DNA of 64,000 nucleotides from the NCBI GenBank assembly GCA_038373865.1, contig JAXGGA010001065.1:1-64000 (forward strand), read 5' to 3'. The notes beneath the pieces are model-generated. The model ran no database searches. It had not been told where the DNA came from and worked only from the letters and a program-made list of their open reading frames with translations. This DNA is from Uloborus plumipes. Its lineage: Eukaryota; Arthropoda; Arachnida; Araneae; Uloboridae. The position numbers and the translations under genes are program-made. Below, piece by piece: positions 12,091 to 23,544 of this stretch. The stretch's first letter is position 1. The number at the start of each line of letters is the position of its first letter.

Positions 12091-13204
12091 GTTAGTTCAT
12101 AAGAGAGAGCATATAAAGAAACTTGTTTTAAATCGTATTATAAACGCTCAATCTAGAAAACAAACAAGCAAACAAGTGAGAACGCTTCAGATCCCAAAAA
12201 ATAGACAAAAATCTATTTTCATACATTACATACATAAATCAAAAGTCAGTATACATCGATATGATTTCTTGCCATGATGTGGAAATTACAAAGCTACCTT
12301 TTACAGGTAATTTAACAACACAATATTTACAAAGATTATGGAAGCTGAGAATTTAAATATGATTTCTGAATGCGCTCTTTTTAAACTGCCATTCAAGACT
12401 CAATCAGTTGAAAGAGCTGTCGAATAGGTCACAAGCTCTTCAAAATTGGTATGTAATCACAGGAAAAGAAAAAGTTTAGTAAAAACGAGGATATCTGACA
12501 GAAATATTTGATCAATTTGCGACACAAAGGAACAATTTAACTGTGAAAGACGTATCTAAGAAATGTAAATACGTGCTTGCATTGGTTGGAAGGAAGGGTT
12601 CACGTGTAGGACTAGAAGTGCGGTCACCTCCTCGTGGTGAGTTCTAGCTAGTTCCACATGAGCTAGCGAAGAATTGCAGGGTTCAAAGTAATAACAAAAT
12701 GAATAAAAACAAGTTTGAAGACACTTCAAGTGAATATTAAGAGGAAATACTGAGTTAAAAAATGTCGAAAATATCAGAAATTTTAGGAAATTTGATGAAC
12801 TTTGAGCGCAATGCACGAACTGAAATAATAATCTAAAATGGTTTTAAAAAATTCTTTGTATATTTCAAACCTTTTTCTTCCATTTAATAACCACCCGTCA
12901 CTAGTTTTATCATTTGCAATTTTTTAAAAAAATTTTGAAAAATCCAAAAAAAAATCAAAAATTTCAAAACTTTCGGCCAAATGCGCAGACTAAAGATGAC
13001 GTCGCAAAAGTGAAATATTTTACAGAATTGTTACTTATCCTCATTCACAGTAAATGAAAGGTACCCGTTAACGAAAATCAAAAATTCATTTTTTTTGCTC
13101 CACCCTACTGATCGGAACGATGTCATCGTGCGTTACGGGATCAGTTTACGAGGAGTTCGATGATCGACTGAGCAAAATCCGATGAGTTGATGCTACTTGG
13201 GACG

Positions 13205-13350
13205 TGAAATACTTCACAAAAGCCTTGTGTATTAAGTAGTAAATTATATACCGTCTCTTTTACTACTGATTACCTAAGCCTTGCTTTCAATTTCGGGGAT
13301 TGAACCGTACCACTGCTTCGGTCACTTGCTAGTGAGCTATTTTGACATTG
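13205..13350 (-). mobile_element. second tRNA-like SINE fragment
   Basis: On the minus strand there is an A-box-like TAGCTCACTAGCAAG (13339-13325) and a B-box GGTTCAATCCC (13306-13296), about 30 bp apart as in tRNA genes. The 3' part (GAAAGCAAGGCTTAGG) leads into AT-rich DNA. It differs in sequence from the SINE at 9705-9895. Truncation is likely. Confidence 0.45.
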
Positions 13351-13990
13351 GCTACCACTTTCTTTGGCACTTTTAGCTTCTTTAAGATTATTTCTGCCTC
13401 CTGATCGGTTACTATCTAAGCCAGAATGATTCCTAATGAGGATGAAAATGGGAGAATGAGAATGAGGGCATGGCCCGGTTGGCAGCATAATTCATAATGA
13501 AAAATGCGCCTTAATGTCGAACAAGAAGCTATTGCATGACAAAACCTATATAAACAAAACAATCGGTGTGCTTAAAATGTATCCCTGCAATACAAAAGTG
13601 TCACTTCTGTCGCGTGTTTTTATGGTTCATATATTTACACTATACTTCACTTTTAGACAGTAACATTCCTGGGAAGGAATAAGTCAAACAATGTTTGCTA
13701 CAATTCTTCATGATAAAAAGTTTCGCATCCATATACCATACACACACTTATTTTTCAAGAATAATCGGAATATGGTTATGGTCCTTAAAATAATATAAAT
13801 CTTTTAATATTAAAAACCCTATTTAATCTAATAATTGAAGGCAGTAAAAAAAAAAATCCGAATGCAAAAAATGCAAAACTGTAGAGAAGACACTTCCAAA
13901 CTCATAAAACCACTCTCTACTTCTTTGCAAATTTTAAATAATCATATGTAAACTCTGAATTAATTTCAATAATTGTTTTTTCGCATTTAA
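13350..13990. other. no gene recognised
   Basis: Mostly AT-rich sequence; no paired repeats or exon-like segments noticed. Confidence 0.4.
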
Positions 13991-14103
13991 CGCACCCATT
14001 GCATTGTCTACTCTTACACTATACGGTACAGATGATTCAAAGAGTTTACTCGAAACATTTCCATACTCAAACACACAGAAGCACAAAGAACACGGCACAT
14101 GCA

Positions 14104-14330
14104 TCAAAGCCAGTTAATGCGACGAGATCCATCAAATATTATGTAGTCAAAATCCCTCAAAGTCCCCCAAATGCATCCCGTTTGTTCAACCAGCTCCATG
14201 GTGCGGCATCGCGACGCATCGATCTGGGGGGTGAGGATGGGATTTACGCAAGGTCCTCCAGGCGACGAGCACTCCTTCGATGATCACTCACGATTAACCC
14301 TAATGAACACTGGATTTAAATAGCTACGGT
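14104..14330 (-). promoter_or_regulatory. possible minus-strand core promoter and first exon
   Basis: The block is richer in GC and CpG than its surroundings. On the minus strand a TATA-like TATTTAAAT (14322-14314) lies about 115 bp upstream of an ATG in a good Kozak setting, CACCATGG (ATG at 14199-14197). That ATG opens a 31-codon frame beginning MELVEQTGCIWG and ending at 14104. No splice donor in this frame is convincing and the peptide is not recognised. On the plus strand an open frame ends at a possible donor GGGGTGAGG near 14226. This is weak evidence; it may be chance. Confidence 0.2.
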
Positions 14331-14479
14331 GCGGTCATGCTTCAAGCGTTGATAAATTGCAGCTTGCATATCGAGTCCAAATACCTTGGACAATATTGGA
14401 CGAGGGCACACAATTTGCTTTAGTCGGAGGCGATTCGACTACAAAAGCCGCTTGCTATTTCACCCAAAGTGATACACTT

Positions 14480-15405
14480 GTATGATGGTCGGATATTTAT
14501 TACGTGTTGAAAATTTAATGAACTATGTTGTCCTCCCTCCCCCCTTCTTTTTTTGGTTTCACGAATTAAAATTAACTGTTCCATGTGGGGTTTTTTTTTG
14601 GGGGGGGGGAGGTATAACTTAAAAAAAAATTTTAAGGGGTATATATCTTGCTGGCGTCTTTTTCATATAATCTGTGCTTCGGAAAAATTCGTTTAAGGTA
14701 AAATCCACTAATTTCTAGTTACCTATTTACACATATTTCGCAAGACGATTTTTATATGTAACCCCTTTCTTGAAGGTTTATTCTATCTTGCTAAGCGCGA
14801 AAGTCGTATCTGCACTTTTTGTCAAAATTGAGTTATGGTCACCACGTTTTCCTTTATCACATATTTCACTTAAATACAATGTTTTGTGGCCATTGGTCTA
14901 TGGGACATATTTTCAAAAAATATTAAAAAATTTCATCTGAATCAAATCAACGGAGAAGCAAAACTTTAAACTGCAATTTCTCCTTTTGAAGTCGTCTGCA
15001 GAAACGACTTTTGCACTTATCATGGCTGCATTGTTTCCACAATTAGTTTTGTCATGGAAGATACATTGTCCGTTCATACTTCTACATTAAAAAAATGTAT
15101 TCATTTATCACACGTTTTGCTAAAAAAAAAGCAATTGTTCCTATTTAAAATTGCTTAGTTTCCATGTAATACGCTCCTAATACTGAAAAAACAACTTTGA
15201 TCAAAAACGTACTATATACGAGTAATGCACTGGGAAGTAGACCAATTATTGATCTCGTACTTACTTACGCATTTCATAGTGTTATTACCCCCCTAAAAAT
15301 GAGAGAAAAAAGGAACATGATGATTATTACGGTAAAAGCATGAGTGTTTTTAAAGATATTTTTGTGAAGGTGCTTTTGGTATATCTTTAAATATTCAAAT
15401 TAAGA
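14480..15405. other. no gene recognised; homopolymer runs
   Basis: Contains adjacent poly-T and poly-G runs near 14590-14608 and AT-rich DNA. No domain-bearing open frame. Confidence 0.4.
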
Positions 15406-15408
15406 TAA

Positions 15409-15668
15409 CAGTCGAGTCCGGTTAACAGAATAGCCATTTTGTCACGAAAAACTATTTCAATAAGCGATATATTAAATTAACAGGAATCAAAATAATACAG
15501 TAAAATGCTTTTGTGCATTAAAATACATTATATTAAGCGGGATGCTTTTTTAACCGATATTCCAATAAGTGGGCTTGGATGTATTTTAAAAGCAATTAAA
15601 ACAACGTTAATCAAAACACAAAAGATCAGGAACACTCAAATCGCCGTTGCAAGGGCGCTCGACTATAA
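15409..15668. mobile_element. possible Tigger/pogo-type MITE
   Basis: The left end is CAGTCGAGTCCGGTTAACAG. The right end, read inverted, starts AGTCGAGCGCCC, and both sides touch TA. A CAGTCGAGTC...TTAAC terminus is typical of Tigger-type TIRs in many genomes. Only the outer 8-10 bp match convincingly. Confidence 0.35.
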
Positions 15669-16109
15669 TAAAAATTGTAACTATAATGTTTAAAATTAAA
15701 GAATGCACGTAATACCTAAAACTGTTAGTATTTAGAAACAACAATAGTATTTTAGCAGTTAAATTTTGCATAAAATCCTAAACAAACAAAATTAAGCTCT
15801 AAACTTAATGGAAATTCATTTCTAACACGGCAGAAAAATTACAAATATGCAATAAAGTCATTCTACCGACATTCTAAACAAACCAACGAAACAAGCAGCT
15901 CTTAAGCAGAAAATAGTTTCAGAGTGCCAGTTTTAAACCGAAACGCAATTGAACACCGTGAATTAAGTAAGAGTTTTAATGACACACATTTAACAGGTCC
16001 CCCTCTTTCAACTGCTCCAGGCCACAAATGAATAAGAAACTACCCCCATTACGGATGAACGCAATGAAATAAAGCAATAAATCTTCACTAGCCGACACTT
16101 GGTACCCCC
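15669..16109. other. no gene recognised
   Basis: AT-rich sequence with no recognised element. Confidence 0.4.
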
Positions 16110-17580
16110 CTCTACAAGGAGACTCATCAATGTTTACTTAAAAACATAACGCTCGCTCAGACATAATTGATTGCCCCCAAGCCGTCCCCAACGCATTTTG
16201 TCTGAGTGATCCGTCTTCTATGGTGAAAATAAGGAAAGCTGGAAAAGTTTCCCTTTTCCCTTATCCATCCATCAAGTATCCCGTCTTCCCCGAATCCTGC
16301 ATAATCCCGGTTTTCCTCGCCAAGGCGTCGGACAGTTGAAAAGGTTATGATGAAAGAGAGATGAAAGGATATTCATTGGCGAACTGAGAAGTGATACAAC
16401 ATGTGTGATAAATGAGAACCAATTGACCCTTCTACTTCTTGAAGACGAATTTGACATCTATTTTCGAGTGTTAAATATGGTCTCTATTAGCTAGCCTATT
16501 GAGAATTGGAAAACGATAATAGAAAGTAGTTTTTGCCATTATTTTTTGTCTCACAGTTTGGTGTGTATTCGAAATTTAAGCTTTTGAATCTCACGTAAAA
16601 TGCATAATTAAAAGTAATCTCCTAACAGAATATATATGTATGTTTTTTAAAACTTAAGTATTATTATGTTTCTAATAATAATTTTAAACATTTTTGAAAG
16701 GCCCTTAGAATGTCTTTTCCGTAATATTAGATACATCTGTCGAAATATTAATAATAAAAATTACCAAAAAATATATAGGTTTAAGCAAATATCGTGTAAT
16801 TAAAAAGAGTTTTAATCTGTGCATTAAATGTCAAAAAACTTTTTTTTTCTAGTTCTACAAACTCGTAGCAGAATATAACGCAAAATGTTGCAGCTAAAAG
16901 AAATTGGAAAATTTCTAGGCAAAATCATTCTTTATCACAAAATAAGTTTAAATGCTTAACAGTAAACTTTAAACAGAACTAGTCTATTTTAAAAATTTTG
17001 TAGCGATACTACTGGATTGTCATGAAAATTAATCAAGCTTCAAACGGGATGAATTTTACATTTGAAAGCGATTCACTACTGCAATTTGTATCCTGATGGT
17101 ACTACAAATTTGTAACAGAAATAATTCTTTCAAGAATAAATCTATAATTCATATCATCTTCATGAATATTTTAAAACATTAAGAAATGATGCTTAATGCG
17201 TATCAGCTTCACGCGCAGTTTAGAATCACAGATAAAATAATTTTTGGAAACAGATCAAAATTGTTAAATCGCAAAACGGGTCACATTTAATTAAACAAAT
17301 AATGAGTGAATTAATTATCTTTGAAAATATTCGCATTTTGAATATTTTAGTAAACTAAGAATAAGATAATTAGTAAAATGAAATGTTTTTAAAATTAAAC
17401 TATGCTTCGCAATGGATAATAGTACTGAAATAAAACCTAAGAATTTAACATGAAAGGGAAAAAATTTCCGAATTGAAACAGAGTTTATTGTTTAATTATA
17501 TATGATTATTATTTCTGTTTTTAACTTGAGAGAGCCTTTAAAAATGTTCGACTTAATACTGTACTCGAAGCATTGAATAA
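16110..17580 (+). repeat. diverged duplication, arm B (partner at 690-2503)
   Basis: Collinear, same-strand match to 690-2503; see that entry. The conserved core is 16180-16320, with matches thinning to the right but still in order: TCATGAATATT (17160), TTTTTGGAAACA (17242), TTGTTAAATCG (17263), and a weaker block near 17525-17570. The arm stops shortly before the MITE at 17686. Confidence 0.55.
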
Positions 17581-17869
17581 ATGAAACCACCAGCTGGAGC
17601 ATCAATAGTCAAAAATCTACATTTGATGAAATAACACTCGCTCACAGCAAGGATTAAGTGGTCACTCGAACGATCTTAGCTGATACACTGCAAAAACGGA
17701 ACCGTTGTTTTTACAGAATAATACTGGCAGCTGAGGTTCTCATTTAAAACTGTAAAATGCACAATAATAAACTGTAAAGCTAGCAATTTTAGTTTCTTGC
17801 AGTAAAGTTAGCTATTTTACAGTTTATTGCCGTAAAATTTAGCCCTTTTATACTGCAAAAACAATAGTA

Positions 17870-19288
17870 CACTGGCGGAAAAAAAATCCCAACACCAAGA
17901 AAAAATTACTGTAGAGTAATGAAATGCGGGTAATGCAATTGTCTAATTAACATGTTTAATTGATTAAATGTACAAGATCACTAGCTAATTTAAGCCTAAG
18001 AAAATGCTGTGCAAATGTAAAATTATTATACTTTAATAGCCAGTGTAACATCCAGAATTTTGAAGGCAAGCCTGCAAGCGTGCATGCATTGTGTCATACA
18101 GGTGCCGAATGTCACTTGGTGGTATGGCGTGCCATGCTTGTTGCACTTTTTGTGTCAACACTAGGACAGTCATTGCTGACTGTGGATGATACTGGAGTTG
18201 CCGTCCAATGATGTTCCATACGTGATCAATTGGAGACAGATCTCGCAGGTTATGGTAACATGTTAACACTCTGTAGAGCACATTGCGTTACAGCAGCGGT
18301 GTGAGAGCGAGCATTATCCTGTTGAAAAACTCCACCTTGAATGCTACTCATGAAGGGCTGTACTATAGGTTGAATTACCAGACTGACGACAAATGTGCAG
18401 TCAGTGTGTTTGGGATAACCACAAAAGTACTCCTGCTGTCCTAAGAAATTGCTCCCGAGACCATGACTCCAGGTGTAGGTCCAGTGTGTCTAGACCGCAG
18501 ACAGCTTGGATGCAGACGGTCCCCTGGCCTCCTTCTGACCAACATATGACCATCACTGGCACCTAGGCAGAATCTGTTTTCATCAGAAATTACAACAGAT
18601 CTCCACTCTAACCTCCAGTGAGCTCTTGTCTTGACACCACTGCCGTCGTAAACGGTCATGGATTACCGTCAATGGAATACCGGCTACAGGCTACCTGGCT
18701 CGGAGCTGTCCTTGATGTAAGCGATTTCTTACCACTCTTTAGGTCACGATGGTACCAACTGCAGCTCGAATGTCAGTCGCGGATGCAGTACGATGCGTCA
18801 CAGACGTACGCAGGATTTGACGATCTTCCTTCTTAGTCGTGCCCCGTGGCAGCTCGGAACTCGATCTTCTTGAGGTAGTACCATCCCTTGACCATATCTT
18901 TCAATAATCATGCACGCTGGAAACATTCCCACCAAGTCTTTCTGCAATATCGTGAAATGAAAATCCCCCTTCTCGTAGCCAAATTGCACGACCTCGTTCA
19001 AGCTCGGTGGGCTGTTGATAATGGCTTATTCGTCATCTTAAAGGCATTTCTGGCTAACATGAACGCAATGCGTAAAATTTCACGGAAAAATAACACTCAC
19101 GAGCTTTACAACACGCTTTTAAAACAAGCCTTATTTGCATGTTCTGAGCGACGCCAGCTACGCCACACTTATGCACGGATTGCGAAATTTCAATCGATGT
19201 CATCTTTCAGTTGTATAAACACGCCTACCAAATTTCGTTTATCTAACGCAAGTCTTTCTTTGTGTTGGGATTTTTTTTTCCGCCAGTG
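17870..19288 (-). mobile_element. Tc1-like element, full length (1419 bp)
   Basis: The ends are CACTGGCGGAAAAAAAATCC on the left and the inverted equivalent on the right; the inverted match runs about 28 bp with a one-base difference in the A-run. The flanking TA is duplicated. Length and architecture match a complete Tc1 element. The transposase is on the minus strand and is broken into several frames. Confidence 0.92.
18033..19001 (-). pseudogene. Tc1 transposase pseudogene
   Basis: Three minus-strand fragments follow one another in family order. The first (about 19001-18800) is a weak helix-turn-helix region containing FHFTILQKDLVG. The second (18659-18441) contains WRSVVISDENRFCLGASDG, with the first catalytic Asp in SDE, then RRRPGDRLHP and RHTGPTPGVMVSGAIS, all characteristic of Tc1 transposases. 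The third (18281-18033) contains DLSPIDHVWNIIGRQL, carrying the last acidic residue, followed by the usual C-terminal helix (IPPSDIRHLYDTMHARLQAC). Frameshifts separate the fragments, and the middle Asp region (normally QDNARPH) near 18300-18420 is not readable in frame. It is inactive. The long plus-strand open frame at 18888-19319 is its antisense shadow. Confidence 0.88.
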
Positions 19289-19452
19289 TATAATACTGGC
19301 AGCAGAGATTCTTGTTTAAAACATTAGCAATTTTACAGATTAGTGCTGTAAAAGTAGCAATTTTAGTTCATCACTGTAAAATTATTCCTTTTTACAGTTT
19401 ATTACTATAAAATTAGCTGCATTATACATTAAAAACAACATTCATTTTTAGT

Positions 19453-20063
19453 GTGTGTGTTCAAAGCTTTTTGCTGATAAAAGGGCTAACCGTAGATTTG
19501 AAATGATTACTTTCAGTAGTTTTTCACAAGTTGTACTTGAGTTATTATATTTTAAATGTATTTACTGCTTTACTTTTTATTTTTGTTTACTTATTTTTAC
19601 TCTTCTTATTATTATCATTATTATTATCATCATCGTAATCATTATTACAATTATTATTTTTTATTTATTTGATAATTTAGTGCAAAGGATTTTTGTTTAT
19701 GCTTTGCATGTTTACATGCAGAGAGTTTCTTGTGTGTCGTTAATTGCCTTTGTGCTGATAATTAAGAGTTGAACTACTTTTCTAACCAACATTTTCTATC
19801 TTCGATAATACGTTTGATTATCGCAACAGCGTTTGTCATTTTTTTTTTCTTTTTAAATATAATTATAAACCAATGATAATTGATTTACGTCACTCAATTC
19901 ACAGGTAATGAGTCAGCAAAAAAAAAAAAAAAACTCGCTACGGTTTGTGATATTAAATGGTTAATAATCTAAAAATTATGTTACAGTTATTAACTATCCA
20001 AACATCCTTTACTTTGCTGAAATTTGAAGTTATTTTACAGCCATAAATGCTTTCAAAAAAGAA
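19453..20063. other. no gene; ATT/ATC-rich microsatellite
   Basis: An imperfect ATT/ATC trinucleotide tract lies at about 19603-19665 and poly-A at 19917-19933. The open frame across the tract is low-complexity Ile/Phe sequence and is an artefact. Confidence 0.5.
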
Positions 20064-20065
20064 TA

Positions 20066-21392
20066 GGGTTGGTTCGGATAAGTGGGCCACCCCTTTAAAA
20101 ATGAAACGCACGCTTGGTTTTTATACTTTTTTGTACTGATCATGTCAAATTTCATCACAGTGATTGCGTTTGCATATGTTTGGGTTTCATGGAATGTTTT
20201 TTTTTTTTGGATCATATAATTTATGTCAAAAAAATTTCCAGATTTTTTTTTTTTTTTTGCGAGTTTAAGCACCATTTTTCAAAGAATTGTTTCAATGTTA
20301 TTTTTTATTAGTTTTTCTATGTTCGTCAAGTTTTCTTGTAGAGTTTAACTTAAAGTATACATTGCAAAAGGATTTTTTATGCAAAGTATTATTAATAAGT
20401 GTTTAAGGGTAGGGGTCCCACTTACCCCGTGGTTTTTCTCTATTAGGGTAAGTGGGCCCCCCTCACTATGGTGTAAATGGGCTCCTCATAATAATGATGA
20501 TTTCAAAATGAAAAGCAGTTTGGATGAAGCAATTTCTACGATGAAATGAAAGATAATTATGGAGACCTAGAAGAAATTGATGGTTCAGCTACAAAATCTG
20601 CAAAAGCTGATTACTATGTATTTGTGAAACTTTCATCAAAGAAAACCATTAAGTATTATGAAGGTCTAATTTTAAAATATGATACAAATGAAAAAAATAC
20701 TGCAAAATTTGATAGAAAGAATAGAAATAATTACACTTTTTATTGATTTAATGTAGGTGATGTTAGAATTATAACTCATGATGAAATGATAATGCTTCTC
20801 CCCCAGAAAACTTCAAATAGAAGCTATCATTAAGCTTTTCCATTTTTTTTTTTTTTTTTTTTTCGATTTTTCCAAAATTGATCTTAATCAACTCCATTAT
20901 GTTTATTCAACATTAATTTATATGTAAAAGCAAAAAATATGGCTAACGGTTTTAATGAATTTTACAGACATAATTGTTTTGTATTCCGTTTTATAATTTT
21001 CTTTTATACACAGTTAAATGTAAGTAGATATCTCATTAATGGATACATTTACAAAAAAATATTCCCTACTAAAATGTTGCATACCTTGTTAGGTAGAACC
21101 CACAAACCTCTTTCCAAAATATGCTCACTTTAAATATAAATAAATGGAGGGTGGCTCACTTACCCCTTCCCAGGGGGTAAGTGGGGCCCCCATGCCATTT
21201 TTTAAAGAATAAGATAGTTAAAAATATTTAAAGCATTTTTTTAGGAAATAATGCTGAACTTGTGTTTATTATTAAGGTCCAAGATAATAAAAGTCAACAA
21301 ATTTAAGCTGTTTTACTTTAAAACTTTTGTATAAGGCTTCAAAAACGAACTGTTCGAAAAAGGGGGCCCACTTACCCTAACCAATGCAACCC
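20066..21392. mobile_element. TA-flanked element with repeated word GGGTAAGTGGGCCCCC
   Basis: The element starts GGGTTGGTTCGGATAAGTGG after TA and ends, inverted, with the equivalent of GGGTTGCATTGGTTAGGGTA before TA. The word GGGTAAGTGGGCCCCC or a variant occurs seven times: 20076, 20412 (inverted), 20445, 20471 (weak), 21153 (inverted), 21172 and 21362 (inverted). It encodes one degraded protein fragment at 20546-20830. The TA flank and that fragment suggest a non-autonomous Tc1/mariner/pogo-type element. The words probably mark transposase sites, which is inference. Confidence 0.75.
20546..20830 (+). pseudogene. C-terminal fragment of a transposase-like protein
   Basis: The plus strand reads ADYYVFVKLSSKKTIKYYEG, then a charged stretch with KFDRKN and NNYTFY, one stop, then VGDVRIITHDEMIMLLPQ. 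This order (D-YV-VKF...KK...YY-G...KF-RK....F..P..ED...V..EDI...LP) resembles a small C-terminal module I associate with arthropod DDE transposase-like proteins. I cannot name the family firmly. It has at least one in-frame stop and no catalytic domain is present, so it is a relic carried by the host element. Confidence 0.4.
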
Positions 21393-23540
21393 TATATTTC
21401 GTAAAGAAAATGCAATGCAACATACACACCAAACACTAACACTTATATTTTTATTCAAGTCTAACACTCATATTTTTATTCTAAGACAGGAAAAAAAATC
21501 CAATGAAAAACTGTTGACTTATTTAACCTTGACCAGTATAATAATTTGCGAAAAATGTTATATTAGTGGCATACTCAACGTATAATGAGCTGGCTGATGA
21601 AGTTAAGTATAATTCACTTACATGTATCAAGTAAGAAAATTCTACCTATCTGCGAAAATTATTTTTAGTCATAAGAATTCTTTGGTCACATACTTGTAAA
21701 AATAAATAGAAAAATAAACAATCAAATTATTTAATAACGGAAGCTAACAAAAAGTATAATGAAACAGCTAAGCACACTAAGTTTTAAATCGGTGCTTTCT
21801 GGTTGTTCCTCACCTAAATATTCACTTTTCCTGCAAAAATCTTTTTCAAAAATTTAGTCCCCACTTTTTCTAATGGTTTATTTTTAAGCCTCTTTATATC
21901 TTATTGAACGCTTACAACTTATTAAACATTGCTTTTGGGAAAATAATTAGAACTAATCTGGTTTTATAAATTGACAAATTAAATCGTTTAATAACCGAAA
22001 ATAAATTACGCCCTGAATCTTAAATACCATTTCTAAATATTAAACCCTGGTAATAATCTTCTTAGTAACAATTAAAATGATTTACTCTTTACTCTGATTG
22101 GCAACTACTGTAAACCAAAGATAATAATCGAAAATGTTTTAAGAGTATTAATAAATGATATTGTAGCTAACTCGTATTGAAATTGCTAATGACGCAGTAA
22201 ATCTCGGCCCACTTTAATGAAACTCATGACAGAATTTGACGCATTGTGAGACAGTTGATGGTTCAGTATTAAAGAGCGTCATACATGCTCTCTGAATGCA
22301 TCACACAGTGATATTTATGGGTGCGCCGACTTGGAATTGACGGTTTTAGCTTGACGTTACCACTTCCACGTTTTGGAAACGAGAACAAATTTCAAGTTAT
22401 AATCAGATTTTGAATTACCATCAGCAATTTTCAAATGAAACAATATTCGTGAGGATTTATTCCAATCATATTAAGCATATATGGTTTATTTGATAAATTT
22501 GAGAATATTTGACAAAATAAGTATTAAATGAACAATGTAATGAAAATATATTTTTTCGAGAAAGTAATTTTACCATAAATTCAAAATAAGTTAATGTTGC
22601 TCAATAACAAACTATTTTACAGATTATTTCTCAGTATAATTAATTTATTCTGTTGGAAACGGAATTGATAATCTAGCTTTGCAATTATATTGCTGAAAAG
22701 TTGATTAAGTATTACATTGTGTAATATTTTTACCAAAATCGTTGTACATATCTTTTGAGGTAGTTTTTAGAGTTTTCTATAGGAGAATTTTTAAGTATAT
22801 TGGTCTAATTTATTAAATTTCTATATGAGAAAATAAACATGAATTTTTATCATTCACTTTAAAATTGGTTTTCTAGTTAATACTATTTGTGTTAACGAGG
22901 AATAACCATTTATTGTTGCTGCTTTTAGGAATTCTTAAAGTGAAAAATAACTAAAGCAAAAAGTGCTGTATTTTTTAAAAGCATTTGCTTTAAAAACTTA
23001 GTTTACCAACTTTGAAATTGAAAAAAATATTTGGAAATTGTTTTTAGATGAGGTGTTTTGCATGTTTTTGTGTGCTCAGACTAAAAGTGCACTCAGTGCA
23101 TAACCCATCCTGACTCGTCCTCATACATTTCAAGAGTTGCTTGCGTGTAAAAATAAATTTTATTTTCCTAAGAACTGGTCAAAATGATCGAGTATTTGTT
23201 CGACAAAAAATGAATATCTACTGTCTGATTTTCTTAGGTAAAACTTTCCGCGTATTTACGCATGCGTCAGGTCTTCTCTGATCTTACCAAAACAGGGGTG
23301 ATAGGTGAGATACGAATAAGAGAAATAATAGTAAGAAGCATTTTGAGCCGTATCAAACAACGTAGAACGATGCTAATTTGAAATACATACTTTAGTTGAA
23401 TTTGTCAAAAGGATAGCAAATGCAAGTTTTAAATTAAAAACTTCGGAACGTTCCCACTCATAACACATCACCCCTTTTTGATGTGGAATGGTTCGCGAGT
23501 GCTAAGCGCGGTTTTCAAGGACAGACAGTACAACGGAATG
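21393..23540. other. no gene recognised (2.1 kb)
   Basis: Mostly AT-rich. The 22200-22390 block is more GC-balanced and non-repetitive in appearance (CACACAGTGATATTTATGGG, CTTGACGTTACCACTTCCAC), but it shows no open frame with a splice context. Confidence 0.4.
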
Positions 23541-23544
23541 AATG

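Larger units (their letters stand above)
10450..13107. mobile_element. 2.66 kb DNA transposon with ~0.55 kb TIRs and 8-bp TSD
   Basis: The element begins TAGGGTGGAGC and ends GCTCCACCCTA. It is flanked by the exact 8-bp duplication CTGATCGG (10442-10449 and 13108-13115), lying inside the host minisatellite. The two arms (about 10450-10990 and 12560-13107) match in inverted orientation along their whole length, including ACTCACCACGAGGA and TTACATTTCTTAGA at the inner ends. An 8-bp duplication is usual for hAT and P superfamilies. The TIR start fits hAT loosely, but the duplication lacks the usual hAT A at position 7. A degraded coding relic lies in the centre. Confidence 0.8.
9237..13200. mobile_element. 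composite repeat with CCGATGA-rich arrays and nested insertions
   Basis: The outer ends are weakly inverted: CCTAGCAGCACAATCTCATC on the left, and the complement of GATGAGTTGATGCTACTTGG on the right. In between are two minisatellite arrays (9389-9735 and 9949-10440), a SINE and a large TIR element. Removing the two insertions would leave about 1.1 kb, which looks like a MITE-like or foldback element built of tandem repeats. The class is not determined. Confidence 0.5.
17686..19452. mobile_element. 'CACTGCAAAA' MITE, copy 3, split by a Tc1 element
   Basis: The left half is 17686-17869 (starts CACTGCAAAAACGG after TA). The right half is 19289-19452 (ends TTCATTTTTAGTG). Both halves contain the family's CTGTAAAAT/ATTTTACAG blocks, and the break falls in the family's internal AATACTGGCAGC block. 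The Tc1 element at 17870-19288 occupies the break with a TA duplicated on either side. This dates the MITE insertion before the Tc1 insertion. Confidence 0.8.

Noticed and set aside
18888..19319. 143-codon plus-strand open frame, among the longest in the window
   Set aside because: It lies antisense to the N-terminal part of the Tc1 transposase relic and runs through the element's end; no family resemblance of its own.
19455..19772. 105-codon plus-strand open frame with a poly-Ile segment
   Set aside because: The frame crosses an ATT/ATC trinucleotide microsatellite; composition is that of the repeat.
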